Part shown: one piece after another, positions 34,663 through 47,162 of the stretch
Layout of the letters: the number at the start of each line of letters is the position of its first letter
Numbering within the stretch: position 1 is the first letter of the stretch
NCBI GenBank assembly: GCA_038502445.1
Contig: JAHLJS010000008.1
Location: 46,092,443-46,156,442 of the forward strand
From: Eremochloa ophiuroides
Lineage: Eukaryota > Streptophyta > Magnoliopsida > Poales > Poaceae
Length of the DNA stretch: 64,000 bases
Direction of reading: 5' to 3'
The notes under the pieces: generated by a model
Told to the model about the DNA's origin: nothing
Databases searched by the model: none
What the model saw: the letters and a program-made list of their open reading frames with translations, nothing else
Program-made: the position numbers and the translations under genes

Positions 34663-37600
34663 ATGGGCTGCCTGCCGTGCTTCGGGTCGGCTGGTGAGGG
34701 GGCGGCCAAGAAGGGCGGTGCGCGCAAGGACGGTTCGTCGGATCGTCGCGTCACCCGGGTCGAATCAGGTGCGGTTCCTGGGAAAAAGCTGGATCTTGGA
34801 TGCGTTTGTGGTGGGAAATGGTCTGTAATTTCTTCTGACGTGGCCGGCTGTTGCGCGCAAAACCGAGATTTGGGTGGATAGTATTAGCGAATGAGCCAAG
34901 CTTGCTGTTGTGGCAGTCCTTAAACTGCTTATGTTGTTGGATTCAGCTATGATAGAGCTGAAGTTAATCTCTCATATTTCGTTTAGCAAATGGCATTTAG
35001 CATTTGTGAAATCAGTATTCATGTTGGGCTATGATGAAGTAAGTGATGTTAGCTTACCTTATTTGAGGAGTTTAATATGGGGAAGAGAGGACGACCATTA
35101 GAGCTATATGCACCCTTTGTTCATGAAGTGGCGAGTTTTGTCTATCCTCTGTTCATAAAGTGCTGGGATAATTATCCCTTAAACTAAAAAAGGACCATGG
35201 CCATTGCCTTCGAAGTCCTAGAGTAGTAGAGTTTAGGCTTGTCAAAGATATGTTCTTTCACAGATAAGAAAGTGACAAATATTTGTCGAGTAAATTTCAT
35301 TAAACCACCACATAGATGACACAAGTAGGTACCCAATGCCATTTTAGTTCATCTCTCACCACCTAAATTAGTTACTATATGGCATGCCGTCTTAGTTCAT
35401 TTTAAAGTTTTGGTCAACCCAGGGACCCCAACAAGTGGACCTTGCATCCCTAACCCCATATCCTTGTCTTAACTATGAAGACTGAAGCCAGATTTATTTT
35501 AAGTCAGCTCGTTTTTGTTTTTTATAAAACACGCATGGACATACTTTCTGAACAATGGGATCGGTGGGTATGTTGTATGTTTATCTTCTCCTATTAATGC
35601 AGTGATACACAACTCTCCTATGTGTTCACAGAAAAAAAGATAGGCGGACTCATCATGACAAGCAAAACTACCACTAATTTCGGCCCCTTTCCACAAACTA
35701 CCACTCTTTTCCTCCTACATTACATCTGAGCCAACTCTTCAGCATCACATGGTACAAAGCAGAGTAAAACAAGTAGTGGTAAAACGTGACAATGACGAGT
35801 GGACCTAAGTGCTGATGATACTGTAGAAGGCATAGGTTTATGAGAAGTACCCAAAGTGCGTTAGAAGTTGTATTTGTGTATCAGTTAGGACAGGAATGTG
35901 GTAGTTTTGGGAAATTTACTCTAATTTGTTTGATGACGATTAATTGATTATTGAGCACATAACTGCCTGCCCCAGCCCCTAGATTTCGCCCTACACTCTA
36001 TGATCTTGTGATATTGATTAGTATCATTAGCTTCATTTTACTTATTTTCTTTGTTTGTTATGTATTTCACCAGTAGATTTATGTTTCCTTTATTTATCAC
36101 TTCATCCTTCTATTTCAAATATCAGTTGTTTTAGGATTAGGATTTTAGGTGGTCAAATTTCTTTAACTTGGCCCATCAATACATGCACCGTTACATAGAT
36201 CGACAACTATTTTATTGTTTTTTTTTAGACCAACTCACCAAAGGCATTTAGCCCTGCTTATATTGGAATCATAACAGAAGTTTTGCTGGGGATACAAGCT
36301 TACAAGAACGTGCAAAGCTCAGTTCAAACTCACCTCCACTTAAGACCACCTCCACCTAAAAGCCAACACCAAGTCTTACCCAAACAGAGAAACACTAACA
36401 AAAACAGGCAGGTTGCTACAAACGGAAAAAAAAAAGAAAGAAAAGGAGGAAACCACAGTAAGAGAGCAATCCTGAACAGCAAAACAAAAACAAGGATCAG
36501 CTAAGCCAGAGCTGCTTTGCCTTTAGCCTAGCCTCCCTTTTCTTCATGTTTTTTGGCCACTAGACCCTCCTAGCTGTTTGACACCATCTTCCCGTCTAGG
36601 CACATTTCACCATCTTGAAAATCCTTCCTTCACCTTCAACAGGAATTTCTCCATCTTGTCCCTGTCTTCCTTCTTCGCCAGCGTCTGCCACTGGTTTCTA
36701 AAGCCAAGAGATTTGTAAGCCACTTGTTTAAGAGATTTAAGGATTTTTTTTGAGAAAACTAGATCATTTCTTGTTTTCCACAATACCCAACCCACACAAG
36801 CTACTATCATCCACGGGGACTTGTTCCTATCCCCACCGCCTCTGTTCAGGCATAGCTCCTGGAATTTATCAATGGATGAAGGTATTTTCGGCCAGCCCAA
36901 GCTGTTTTTCACCCAACACCAGGTCACCACCGCTGTAGGGCATCTGAACAGCAGACGGTCCACTTGATTTTACTAGATAATATATAACTTCCACTATTTT
37001 GAATGATATATTACCACAAAATCGCAAAGTGTCATTGGAGACTGTATTACTTTCCTAAATGACTTACATTTGGAATCAGAGGGAGTACTATGTTTTTAAA
37101 TTAAAATCCATATCAGTGGGATGTTCAAAGTTTGCTCTGAGAGGCTAGATATTCACACTTTAATCAGGTGAAAAACAAAAATATGTGCACTGTTGCATTA
37201 TTTGGTGGGCTCGGACACTATTGTACATCAGTGGGACGTGGCGATGTGCATACTATATTGTTATAGTTTGCTAGTTGCATAATTAATACATGTATATTGT
37301 CAGTTATATATATTAGACCTTTTTAAGAAACAAAACTCTACTGTATATTTGCAAGTATGGGACATGGTCAACAATATTACTTTATACCAGGAGGGTGCCT
37401 TATCAGCACAGATGGCGCCTTACTCTGGTTCCTAATTCTAGTAAGGCTGCATACAATTCTTCTTTGGGTCCATCAAGTTTGTGCTCGGAGGAGAATTTGG
37501 AGATCCTGGGCACCCCTGAGGTGTAATATTTTCTTGTGGCTTGCTGTCAAAAAGCGGTACTGGATGACTAATTATCTGTCCAAACATAGTTTAACCCATC

Positions 37601-38757
37601 CTGCTGCTTGCTTATTGTGTGACACCAAGCTGAAGAGACCATCCAGCATATTTTAGTTTCTTGTATTTCGCTCGGCGGGTCTGGACCTTGGTATTACAGA
37701 AGCTTGGACTTGCGGCACTACCACGTGGTTCTGATGTAACATGTTTCCCCAGCTGGTGGTGCGGTGCTATCAAGAAGATACCTAAGGACATGAGGAAAGG
37801 ACTTAAACACTTTAGTCATCCTGGTAGCTTGGGAAATATGGAAGCATTGAAATGCATGTGTTAGCTCAAATGTGCAAATTGCATACTTCTTAAGGCGTAA
37901 AGGCGAGGCGAGGCAACGTGATGTACCAACGCCTAGGCTAGACGGCTAGGTGTTGCCTAGACTGACGCCTTGAGAACTATGGCAAATTGTTTTACAGGCG
38001 GTAAGTAGTGAGTACTGAGAGAAGCCTTTGGTGCTTTGCAGGGGCTGCTCCCCCTGGATTAGGTTTGAGTTTTCCTGGCCTGTGGTCGTTTGTATTTTTT
38101 CATGGTCTATATTTGTTTTAGAGTAAAATGCACCCTGGGTACCTAAACTATTGGTGCATTACCATCTAGGTACTCGAACTGAAAAATCTACCACCTGAGT
38201 ACTTAAACTATTAGGGCATACCATCTAGATAGTACTCAAACTTGAAAGCTCCCATCTGGGTACGTAAACTATTGGGCATTACCATCTGGGTACCGTGAGT
38301 GGGCCAGCCACCGCCGTTAGGAGCGCGGGAAAATGAATTTTGATTCTTTTTCTTTTTCTGAAAATTAATGAATATTGCTAGAATTTGTTATTTTTTGTAA
38401 AAAATAATTAGACCTCCAAAAATTCTGAAAAGTTTTGTGTAGCCTCTCTATGATGTACTCTACCTAGAAAACATATGAAACTTGGAAATGAATAGTTTTT
38501 GTATGTTTAAAAATTACCTATTTTAATTAATAAATGAACTTCCATGAATTTTAATAATTAAAATAAATAAATGTCCAAAAAGATGCGTCCTACCTATGTG
38601 TGCCCGTGTGCCGCAGTGGCGGCAGCGGCTCACCCACGCTCCATAGATTGCTCATGTGGCCATGGCGATGGGGCCTCGTGTGACTACCCAAATCATCTAC
38701 GTTTCCAACTTTCCTCAGGATCATTACAGATGACATTGCAGTATTACAATAGTTGAT

Positions 38758-38797
<40 letters not shown>

Positions 38798-41700
38798 CAT
38801 CAGAGTTTAACCGGCGGAAGTATTACAAACAAATTTCATGATTTTTGGACATTTATTTATTTTAATTATTAAAATTCATGGAAGTTCATTTATTAATTAA
38901 AAGAGGTAACTTTTAAACATACAAAAATTATTTATTTTCCAAGTTTCATACTTTTTCTAGGTAGATAGAGTACACCATGAAGAGGCTACACAAAAATAAC
39001 AAATTTTAGCACTATTCATCAATTTTTAGAAAAAGGAAAAGAATCAAAATTCATTTTCCCACGCTCATGGCGGCAGAGACGGCCCACTCATGTACCTCGA
39101 TGGTAATGCCCAATAGTTTAAGTACCCAAGTGGGAATTTTTTTTAGTTCGAGTACCCAGATGGTAATGCCTAATAGTTTAAGTACCCAGGTGGTAGCTTT
39201 TTCAGTTCGAGTACCTAGATGTTAATACCCCAATAGTTTAAGTACCCAGGGTGTATTTTACTCTTTGTTTTAGGAGTGGGTGTGAGTTGGGAGTTTCAGG
39301 GTGTTTCTGGGAGAAGGCACCAGGCCCTCTCGCCTTGTGTTCTTTCTTTCATCTTAATGAAATGACACGCAGCTCTCCTGCACCGTTCGAGAAAAAAAAT
39401 ACTGTAAGGTATCTCTCTACCTAATATCAAAAGCAATAAGGTTTCTTCTTCCATTGCTTCTAGAAGCCTTCTTGAACTGTGCACATTAACAGCCATGTTG
39501 TCACCTGTCTTTCCGTTAACATCCATTACAGCTTCGAACTAAGGTTTTTTCTATGCAAAGTTCAGAAACTATCCTTTGTACGCCTTCTATGATTCTATCC
39601 AGTAAGAGTCAAAACCCAAACTGTATTCTATCAATGCTTACTGGTCGAAAAGTCCATGTACCCAACGGCAAACCTCTTACACAATGCATGCAGACGTGGC
39701 TGGCGTGTTCGAGCCCAACACACCACATTACTAGGGTGTTTTTTACAAAAGAGGCTGCTATGGCATTTTTACGAAAGAAGAGATCTGTGAGGGGAAAGGA
39801 TCAAAGTAAGTTGCTCTGCATGCTTGAGCACATGCACATGAGTCTCTTACTTACGTTATTAGGGCTGGGAGTGCTGGTTAAGGTTTAAGTGTGCTGGACC
39901 AGGAAGAGATGGCCCAAGTTGACCTTTATTCATTCTATTGTATTATTTTTTCGTTTTTGCCTTTAAAACATGTAATTATATATGTGTGGGATTAGTCAAA
40001 TAAAGATGTGGTGCATCAACCACATGCTTAGACCCTGGGTCATCGGCCCCATAAACTTGCGTTGGGTTTGCATACCACATCCTAAATTATCACCCAATGA
40101 TATATTCTATTTTCTAAATATTGACCGTAAGATCGTTACTTGTAGCATGGGCATGTTTGATATATTCTGAAATACTTGAAGTATGACCTGTCCTGTTGCT
40201 GAATTTCTTTTAGTTTTCATTTACTACTTTAAATTCACTTTTTTTTTTTTTTTGTGGTTCATCTTGTTTATGTTGAACCCTTTAACCCGGATGCGACCTA
40301 ACTCTAGACTAACTTCTGCTTTAGATAAATCAAAACCACAGGGTGGACCAGACTCTAAGAAGGATGCAATCATCCTGAGGGATGGGAACAATCAACATAT
40401 TGCAGCACACACTTTCACTTTTCGTGAACTTGCAGCTGCCACTAAGAACTTCAGACAAGATTGCTTATTGGGTGAGGGAGGTTTTGGTCGTGTTTATAAA
40501 GGACGTTTGGAGAATGGGCAGGTTTGTAATTCAAAATGCTTTGATGCTTCTGAATTCCATTTTTCTTATATTGTTCCTCTCATATTTTATGATTTGGTTG
40601 ACACAGGTGAGAATACCTAATGTAACTTTTAACCAAACTACACTGTGCAGGTTGTTGCGGTGAAGCAACTTGATCGCAATGGCCTTCAAGGAAACAGGGA
40701 ATTTCTGGTTGAGGTTCTAATGCTTAGTCTGTTGCACCATGACAACCTAGTCAACCTAATTGGATACTGTGCTGATGGGGACCAACGTCTTCTTGTATAT
40801 GAGTTTATGCCATTGGGATCACTTGAAGATCATTTGCATGGTTAGTTTGCTATAATTATCAATATTTATTACGAAGACACACTTAGAGTTATATTAAACA
40901 GCATCAATCAAAGACCTCTGAGAAATCTAAATGGACCTAGGCATAATCGCATCACTTAGTGTCAGTTCTAATATCCATCCTTCTACATTTGAGATGCTTT
41001 TTTTTGTGGACAATGGGCATGCATCCAGGTTATTCCTTATTCATCATTCAGTATTTGAAATTTTGCAGTTTTAGAGTTTATTTAGATCACCATCCAGGAA
41101 TGAAAAAAACATTTTTTTCATTTCCCTATAATTATGACTTGTGATTTGTTGAGGACTCTTATTTTTTTTTCTAGAAAAAGATATTCACACATTTATTCTT
41201 GTGAGAGAATATGTCAAGGGGAAATCGTAGATTGATTAATTGAGGAGCAAGGCTACAAAATATAGGCAAGGATGCCCTAGGATGGCTTATGAAAACAGAA
41301 CCAATCTACGGTAATCCTTGCCTAATACAACTTGTGATCAATCAGGGAAGATCGTACAGGGCCTGGAAGGCCCGGCAACAGATCACGCCCGTGAGGCCAA
41401 TAGGCCTGGGTGATTAGGCCTATGGAGGATAGACTAACATGCCCAATCTATATAGTCTAACAATTCTCATATGTCAAAGTTTTCATGAATAAAATTTAAC
41501 CATATAACTGACTTTTATGTTAGATATTCCACCTGATAAGGAATCTCTGGACTGGAATACACGTATGAAGATTGCTGCTGGTGCCGCCAAGGGCTTAGAG
41601 TACTTGCATGATAAGGCAAGTCCTCCTGTTATTTACAGGGATTTCAAGTCCTCAAACATTCTACTTGGTGAAGGGTTTCATCCGAAGCTATCGGACTTTG

Positions 41701-43180
41701 GCCTTGCCAAACTTGGCCCTGTTGGTGACAAGACTCATGTTTCGACACGTGTTATGGGGACTTATGGCTACTGTGCTCCAGAGTATGCAATGACAGGGCA
41801 GCTTACAGTTAAATCTGATGTATATAGTTTTGGTGTTGTGTTCCTTGAACTGATTACTGGCCGCAAAGCAATTGACAACACAAAGCCCCACGGAGAGCAA
41901 AACCTAGTTGCATGGGTATGTTTGTTTTGTCTACTTAATTTTCTTCATAAATTAATCATTTGCCTTCAGTTTGTTAATGAAAAGGTCACACAGCCTTTGC
42001 ATTTGTTGAGATAAAATGAATACAATTATTTAATAATGCATCTAATAAAAAATACAGCAAGGTTTTGTCAAAAAAATGACTATAGGATTAAACTGTTTCC
42101 TGATCTTGAAAAATAAGACAGTTCCAATAAACAGAAACATAGTAGGTCAGTGCAGTCTGTTTAGCCAGCAGAACAAATGCCCAGCCAAGGAGTTTTTAGG
42201 AAGCCACATAGATTGTTGCAGTCAAGGAAATCAGGTGCTTTGAGCCTTTGAGGCTACTCTGCTATGGTTTTCCCTTTTACTATTGTTTGATTGTTCTATT
42301 TCTTTTAACCCCTTTTCATATGATCAGTGTTTATCTTGTGCTACTTTTTAAACCATTCCCTTTTCTTCTTTCGTTACTTGAACACCATCTTCTAAGGCAT
42401 GATACCATTGCTATACTTGATCAAATTATTTTTTTGAAAAGGGTATAGACTGCTTGTGGCATCAGTGGTTCGTCCATAAAAGTAACTTTCAGTTGGTGCG
42501 ATATGATGCTTGGAATAGTTATGCCAAAAAATGTCTTGTGCATATTCTTAGGCTGTGTAATCTTATATAAACATAGATTACTCTGGATATATGTTATGAA
42601 TTATGTTTGGATACCTGGTTTATGGTCGATTTTTTTGCAGGCTCGTCCTCTATTCAAGGACCGCAGAAAATTTCCTAAAATGGCTGATCCGTTACTTCAG
42701 GGCCGCTTCCCCATGAGGGGACTGTATCAAGCTTTAGCTGTTGCTGCAATGTGTTTGCAAGAGCAGGCTGCTACTCGCCCCTTTATAGGTGATGTGGTCA
42801 CTGCTCTTTCATACCTAGCTTCTCAGACATATGATCCAAATGCACCTGTTCAACATAATCGGAGTAATTCATCTACTCCGAGGGTTAGCCGAGGTGGCGG
42901 GAGCAATGACCAACGCCGTCTCCGCTCACCGAATCACCATTCTCCAGATTTGAGAAGGGAAGCCACCGCAGCATCAAAATACGAAGCTGAGGTTAGCAGG
43001 ACAAACTCTGGTAGTGGTTCTGGTCGCCAGTCTGGCTTGGATGATGTGGATATGTCTGGTTCACAACTGGGTAGTCCTGCTCACGCAGGAAGGAAGAGGG
43101 GATCACCTAGGACTGCTGAAAGCCAGTGTGCTATAGCAGAGGCCAAAGCATTTGGGGAAAATTCAAGAGGGAGAAAGTGA
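34663..43180 (+). CDS. RLCK-VII kinase, PBL27/OsRLCK185-like
   Basis: Five exons: 34663-34768, 40325-40521, 40651-40840, 41524-41915, 42641-43180. All have GT-AG borders and matching phases, giving 474 aa. The N-terminus MGCLPCF fits myristoylation at Gly2 and palmitoylation at Cys3/Cys6, so the protein should sit at the plasma membrane. Kinase motifs: GEGGFG 85-90, Lys106 (VAVK), Glu122, YRDFK 202-206 with Asp204, DFG 222-224, APE 249-251. All catalytic residues are present; YRD in place of HRD is usual in this family. GDKTHVS at 232-238 matches the site where the bacterial protease AvrPphB cuts PBS1-type kinases. The C-terminal ~150 residues are Ser/Arg-rich with RSNSS and GSPRT-like phosphorylation sites, ending GENSRGRK. 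Sequence is closest to PBL27/OsRLCK185, which relay chitin signals from CERK1 to MAP kinases. The exact orthologue is inferred. Intron 1 is 5.6 kb and full of transposons. Confidence 0.88.
35288..35921. mobile_element. Mutator-like MITE in kinase intron 1
   Basis: Left end GAGTAAATTTCATTAAACCA and right end (reverse complement) GAGTAAATTTCCCAAAACTA form inverted repeats. The flanks ATATTTGTC and TAATTTGTT share ATTTGT, a decayed 9-bp duplication. Length 634 bp; the interior is non-coding. It has the same structural class as the foldbacks at 38121 and 61080. Confidence 0.6.
36218..36967 (-). mobile_element. 5'-truncated LINE in kinase intron 1
   Basis: The frame 36963-36607 encodes the zf-RVT and C-terminal tail of a plant LINE RT polyprotein (DRLLFRCPTAVVTWCWVKNS, WVLWKTRNDLVFSKK). 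The 3' side ends in a T9 run on the plus strand (36218-36226), the element's poly(A) tail. Flanks ATTTTATTG and ATTTTACTA may be the target duplication. It is antisense to the kinase. Confidence 0.75.
37345..37875 (+). pseudogene. second LINE fragment (zf-RVT region)
   Basis: Frames 37357-37656 and 37661-37864 give IWRSWAPLRCNIFLWLAVKK, TNYLSKHSLTHPAACLLCD and RVWTLVLQKLGLAALPRGSD, the zf-RVT domain region of plant LINEs, with a frameshift near 37650. It lies in sense orientation within kinase intron 1. It is not the same copy as the one at 36218. Confidence 0.7.
37890..37978. repeat. short AAGGCG...CGCCTT inverted-repeat element
   Basis: TTAAGGCGTAAAGGCGAGGC at the left and GACTGACGCCTTGAGAACTA at the right face each other, about 90 bp overall, with CCTAGGC words inside. 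It is probably a small MITE; the family was not fixed. Confidence 0.45.
38121..39263. mobile_element. Mutator-like foldback element (1143 bp)
   Basis: Ends GAGTAAAATGCACCCTGGGT and its reverse complement at the right are flanked by a perfect 9-bp duplication TTTGTTTTA (38112-38120, 39264-39272). Each arm is about 450 bp. The outer part of each arm holds three or four copies of a ~50-bp unit with CTAAACTATTGGGCATTACC and a GGGTACTCGAACTGAAAA phrase. The centre (38580-38830) is unique sequence with a (TA)n run at 38763-38795. It lies in kinase intron 1. The frame at 38571-38756 shows no known protein. Confidence 0.9.
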
Positions 43181-44004
43181 CCAAACTCTCAGAGAAGCAT
43201 TGAACACATGAGCAGAACGCTGAAGCAGAAGGTTCATCCACTCATCGTTCAGAAAAAAAAAATGATGAGTTCCTTGCTAGCACCTGGCAGGACAATTAGG
43301 AACATTGCATCAGTCCATCTTAGGTCCCTTGGTCTTTGTGAATAGAGCTTTCCCCTTGTCCCTTTACCGGCTATTGCCACTGCTTCTTTAACTTCTCCAT
43401 ACAAATATCATTGCCACCACAACCACCATCAAAAATCCCATTTCCTGGCGTCTGTTCCTCATGAATGTGATCATCATGCTTATGAACCTTTTGTCATCAC
43501 GGTGTGTGACAGCATTCGGTTCAATGTTGAGGTAAGGCAAAAATCTACTCTGGGGAGTATATGATCTCACCCAGTGGGTATCTTCTGTTGCTGTTGCATG
43601 ATGGGTGTCAGCAGTTACATCATTGTCGAGGGATGTGATGTTCTTTTCTTGAGTGGTTTGTACCTGGGGTTACAGCAGTCCACCTGTGTTTGATACATCT
43701 GTCTTGTGACATTTTTGTGTTGAATTGTCAGAACACATCCTTTATGCTATGTACCAGAAAACTGTCGTCCCCGTGCATCTTATCTTACGCATGTTGTTTT
43801 GAAAACTGGTTTTGTTCCTCCTTTCTTTTTGGGTGCACCAAACTTTCATTCCTTAGATTCATTGCATCAGAAATGGATGCCAATATGACTGGTGATATAT
43901 CAATTCACTTCCAATGTTCTTTCCTGGAGGATACTATTTCTGTCCTAGAAAGGGTGCCGCTCTGGTTCGTGCTGATCAAGCTTTTTAAAGTTGACTAAGA
44001 AAAC
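43181..44004 (+). other. 3' UTR and downstream flank of kinase gene
   Basis: Non-coding, not repetitive and of moderate base composition after the stop at 43178-43180. The poly(A) site cannot be placed with confidence. Open frames at 43690-43998 and 43570-43388 look like chance frames. Confidence 0.5.
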
Positions 44005-44178
44005 ATTAGCAACATTTATATCTTTAAATAAATTATGGAAACAATGTTTAATGATTCATCTAATAATATTAATTATGCACAATAAATACTAATGTTTTCT
44101 TATATATTTGGTCAAAGTCGATAATGTTTGATTTTCCGAGAAGTGAGAATGACACTCTATAAGACCGATGGAGTATGT
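44005..44178. mobile_element. truncated Stowaway MITE
   Basis: Parts match the interior and right end of the Stowaway at 34012 (ACATTTATATCTTTAAATAA; GAGAAGTGAGAATGACACTC; GGAGTA at the end). The left terminal repeat is missing. Confidence 0.55.
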
Positions 44179-44515
44179 AAAAAAAAAATCAATACATGTT
44201 TATTTCACATCGACTTCTTTTCCATCGTAATGGATAGAAATCAGTTTATGTAAGTACTTTGGTATAGGAAAAAGATGTTTAGGACAATGATTACGGTCTT
44301 CAACTGTATAACTTTGATTTTAATTTTTTATAAAAAATATTTATTGAAAAGTGATATATGTATATTTTTATGAAAATATATTTGAAGAAAAATCTATTTA
44401 TATAGTTTTTGTATTTTCAAGCTCAATAATTTAAAAATTATTCATGATTTATATTTTCCAATGTTTGACCAAATCCTTTTCTAAAAAATCATCTTTTTTC
44501 TATATAGAGGGAGTA
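44179..44515. other. AT-rich flank with a Stowaway-like right end
   Basis: No gene is seen. The stretch ends in CTATATAGAGGGAGTA, like a Stowaway terminus; no matching left end was found. Confidence 0.35.
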
Positions 44516-45529
44516 TTCATCGGCGATGTATAAAAACCTCTTTACAAGATCTAATATAGGCTGACATATGCATGTATCCATGTAGTCTATTTGAATCTCT
44601 TCTATTTTTCACGATAATTGCTCAATGAAGCATACGATTCAAAAATAGCTTTCATCATTGGAGTCCTGATATTTTTATGCATGATTCAAGATCAATATTT
44701 ATTTTAAATTTTTTAAATTCATAAATTTACGCTTTAGGATACAGAGTTCTATTCTTCCATAGCATAGAATCTTGTCTCTGAGCATAAAAGTATGGCGACA
44801 ATCTCTCGTTCTCAAAATTTAAAATTTGAATTAAGGGACCACTGCGGATCTATGTTGGATGAACAAAAAAGTTTTTATCACCAACAATGCATAGAAATTA
44901 GTGCTTGGATTAATAAAAATTAGGTATACTGTATAGAAATATACGAAACACTTTTTTTTGCGATCGAAACATACGAAACACTTTGGTATAGAAAGATATG
45001 TTGTTCTATGCCATGTGAGAAGAAGATTTACGTGGACTTCTGTGCATTGTTTCTCTATTAATTATACATCCCCTAGTGAGAAGCATATGTTAGATTATAT
45101 TTTAGACAGCAGTTATTGATTTCTATGCAATATATTATACCCGTGTATGAGAGGAGATTCTATGATGAGAACCTTCATAACAACTTCCCATGATTTAAAT
45201 TTTAAATCTTGCAAAACAAAAAAAAAGAGATCGTTGCCATGTTTTTATGCTCGTAGTCACATGATTCGTTTTGTCGTAAGCATAGAATTCTATAACCTAA
45301 AGCGCAAATTTATGAATTAAAAAATAAAAAATATTCATAATGAATCTTGAATCGTGCATAAATATGTTATGAAAACAATTGTAAAAATCATTTTTTGAAT
45401 CGAATGCTTGATTGAGGAATTATTGCAAAAAATATAAGAGATTCGAATGGGCTATATGGATGCATGCATGCGTCAGGTGTGCCAGTCTGCATGTGTCAGG
45501 TCTCGCAAAGAGATTTGTACCACGATGAA
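44516..45529. mobile_element. 1-kb palindromic element with TA duplication
   Basis: Ends TTCATCGGCGATG and CCACGATGAA face each other and are flanked by TA on both sides (44514-44515, 45530-45531). The whole element is an imperfect palindrome. For example TTTGAATCTCTTCTATTTTT (44590) answers the reverse complement of AAAAATATAAGAGATTCGAA (45430), and ATAAATTTACGCTTTAGG answers CCTAAAGCGCAAATTTAT. The central part is AT-rich. No transposase is present. It is probably a long mariner/Stowaway-type foldback. Confidence 0.75.
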
Positions 45530-46631
45530 TATATTTATATTTACTCAAATTAGTTTCTATGCGTTATGTGCTCATGCCACCTGACCATAGGGTGATTAGG
45601 AGTGAGCCGCTTCCTATAAGATGAGGAAGCCCTGGGCCCCAATAGTCCTACCCTATATATATAGAGAGACATGAGTATAACTATCTGAATACCTAATAAA
45701 GACAAATTTTTTGTCTATTTTTTTTAGTCTCTCTAACTACCGAATAATGGAGAATTCCTTCCATCTAGAACTATATATAAAATAATCCGTGCTCATATGA
45801 ATTAGAATAGCTCTTGTCTAATGTGATATGATATCCGATTTCAAAACCGTATTGAACTAGGACTCCTAATCCAAATAATTCTGATTTTGAATACCCTGTT
45901 CTTTTACGTTCCCCTTTTTCGTTCTTACCACAAACCCCTTTGTCATGTCCGCTCCAAAGTAGAGCCTACCCTGTGCGTTTTTTCATATTCCGTAGCATAA
46001 CATGCCCTATTCTTTTTTTTCTTTTCTGCAGATTTTATTTTATTTCCTTCTGCTTCTATACGGAGTAGGGAGTACAGCTTCATAGCGTGTATTTTTTTTT
46101 TTCTGTTGCATTTGCCGTGACCTCTTTTTTTTTTTGTAATTTAGTTTTTGAGAAGAGTAACTCTCATTGTATTATTCTTCTATTTTTTTTCTCATAAACA
46201 TACAAAACAAATAATAAAGGCACTAATCCACTCTTTCCTAAGAAACAGATATCGCCGCTGCTAATTTATAGATATAGTTAAAATTATCAACAAAAACTCA
46301 TATGAGTTTCTTTTGTCCTGCTTTTGTTTGATTGATTTAGATTTATAACCAAAACTTATACGATAGTGGATACATGCCCCAATTTTAATACGTACTGAGT
46401 TGCATCTCTTCATCACCTGGACTCATGACCCATGCTTATATAGGTTACAATAACATGAGTCCAGCCACGATACGAGTTTGATTCCTATACCCATGGATAC
46501 GTTTGCTAGGATATTTCTTATAGTCTTAAATTCAGGCATGTATATACGTCGAATATGTATAGGAAATCATAGTTTTGGTCAATTAATACTAATTAAATTT
46601 GTGAGCTACATAACCCTCCAGCTTTGATTAT
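45530..46631. other. unassigned AT-rich intergenic DNA
   Basis: No gene, terminal repeat or coding frame is supported. There are T-runs at 46010-46130 and a short (TA)n at 45652-45662. Confidence 0.5.
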
Positions 46632-46960
46632 AGCCTTGTTTAATACAGCTCAGCTTCACAAGTAAAGTTTTTTTTTAGAAAATAGCTTCATGAGCAACTT
46701 TTTTTGGTGAAGTTGAGCTGTTTTGGGAATGTTGTTTGGCAAAAACAGCTTCACCACTAACTTCATGCATGGTGGGAGAGAGAAATGAGATAGAGAGCAG
46801 GGAGAAGCTACTTTTTTCAGCTTATTGTAGCTCATCCTTTTGTGAGAGGGGGAGAAAAAATAGCTTCACTCATGAACCTGTTTTAGAAAAGAGTAGTTTG
46901 ACAAGAAAGACAGCTCACAACAGCTCGTGAAGCTATTGTGAGCTATACCAAACGCCCCCT
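46632..46960. mobile_element. MITE-like inverted-repeat element (~330 bp)
   Basis: The left end GCCTTGTTTAATACAGCTCA and the right end, read as reverse complement GGGGGCGTTTGGTATAGCTC, are similar. Subterminal CAGCTTCAC/GTGAAGCTAT parts also pair. The target duplication is not clear. This is the common grass 'TTGTTTGG' type of MITE. The frame 46736-46930 is not a gene. Confidence 0.5.
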
Positions 46961-47162
46961 ATATATACCAAACGGCCCCTATATGAGTCCGGAATCTGGG
47001 AAACCAGTGTGCAAAGATAGAGTTTCAAAGATAAAATTCTATACTATTACAAGCATACAAAATCTCACCAATGTCGTGTAGCAGGATATTCCTAAGGTTT
47101 GAACTGCTTCGCCCAACACAGCCATGCTGCTGATGACAGCTTGCTATTGTGTATTGTTGTAT

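Noticed and set aside
34447..34881. Overlapping frames on both strands around kinase exon 1
   Set aside because: GC-rich leader and exon give open frames everywhere; only the MGCLPCF frame splices in phase to the kinase.
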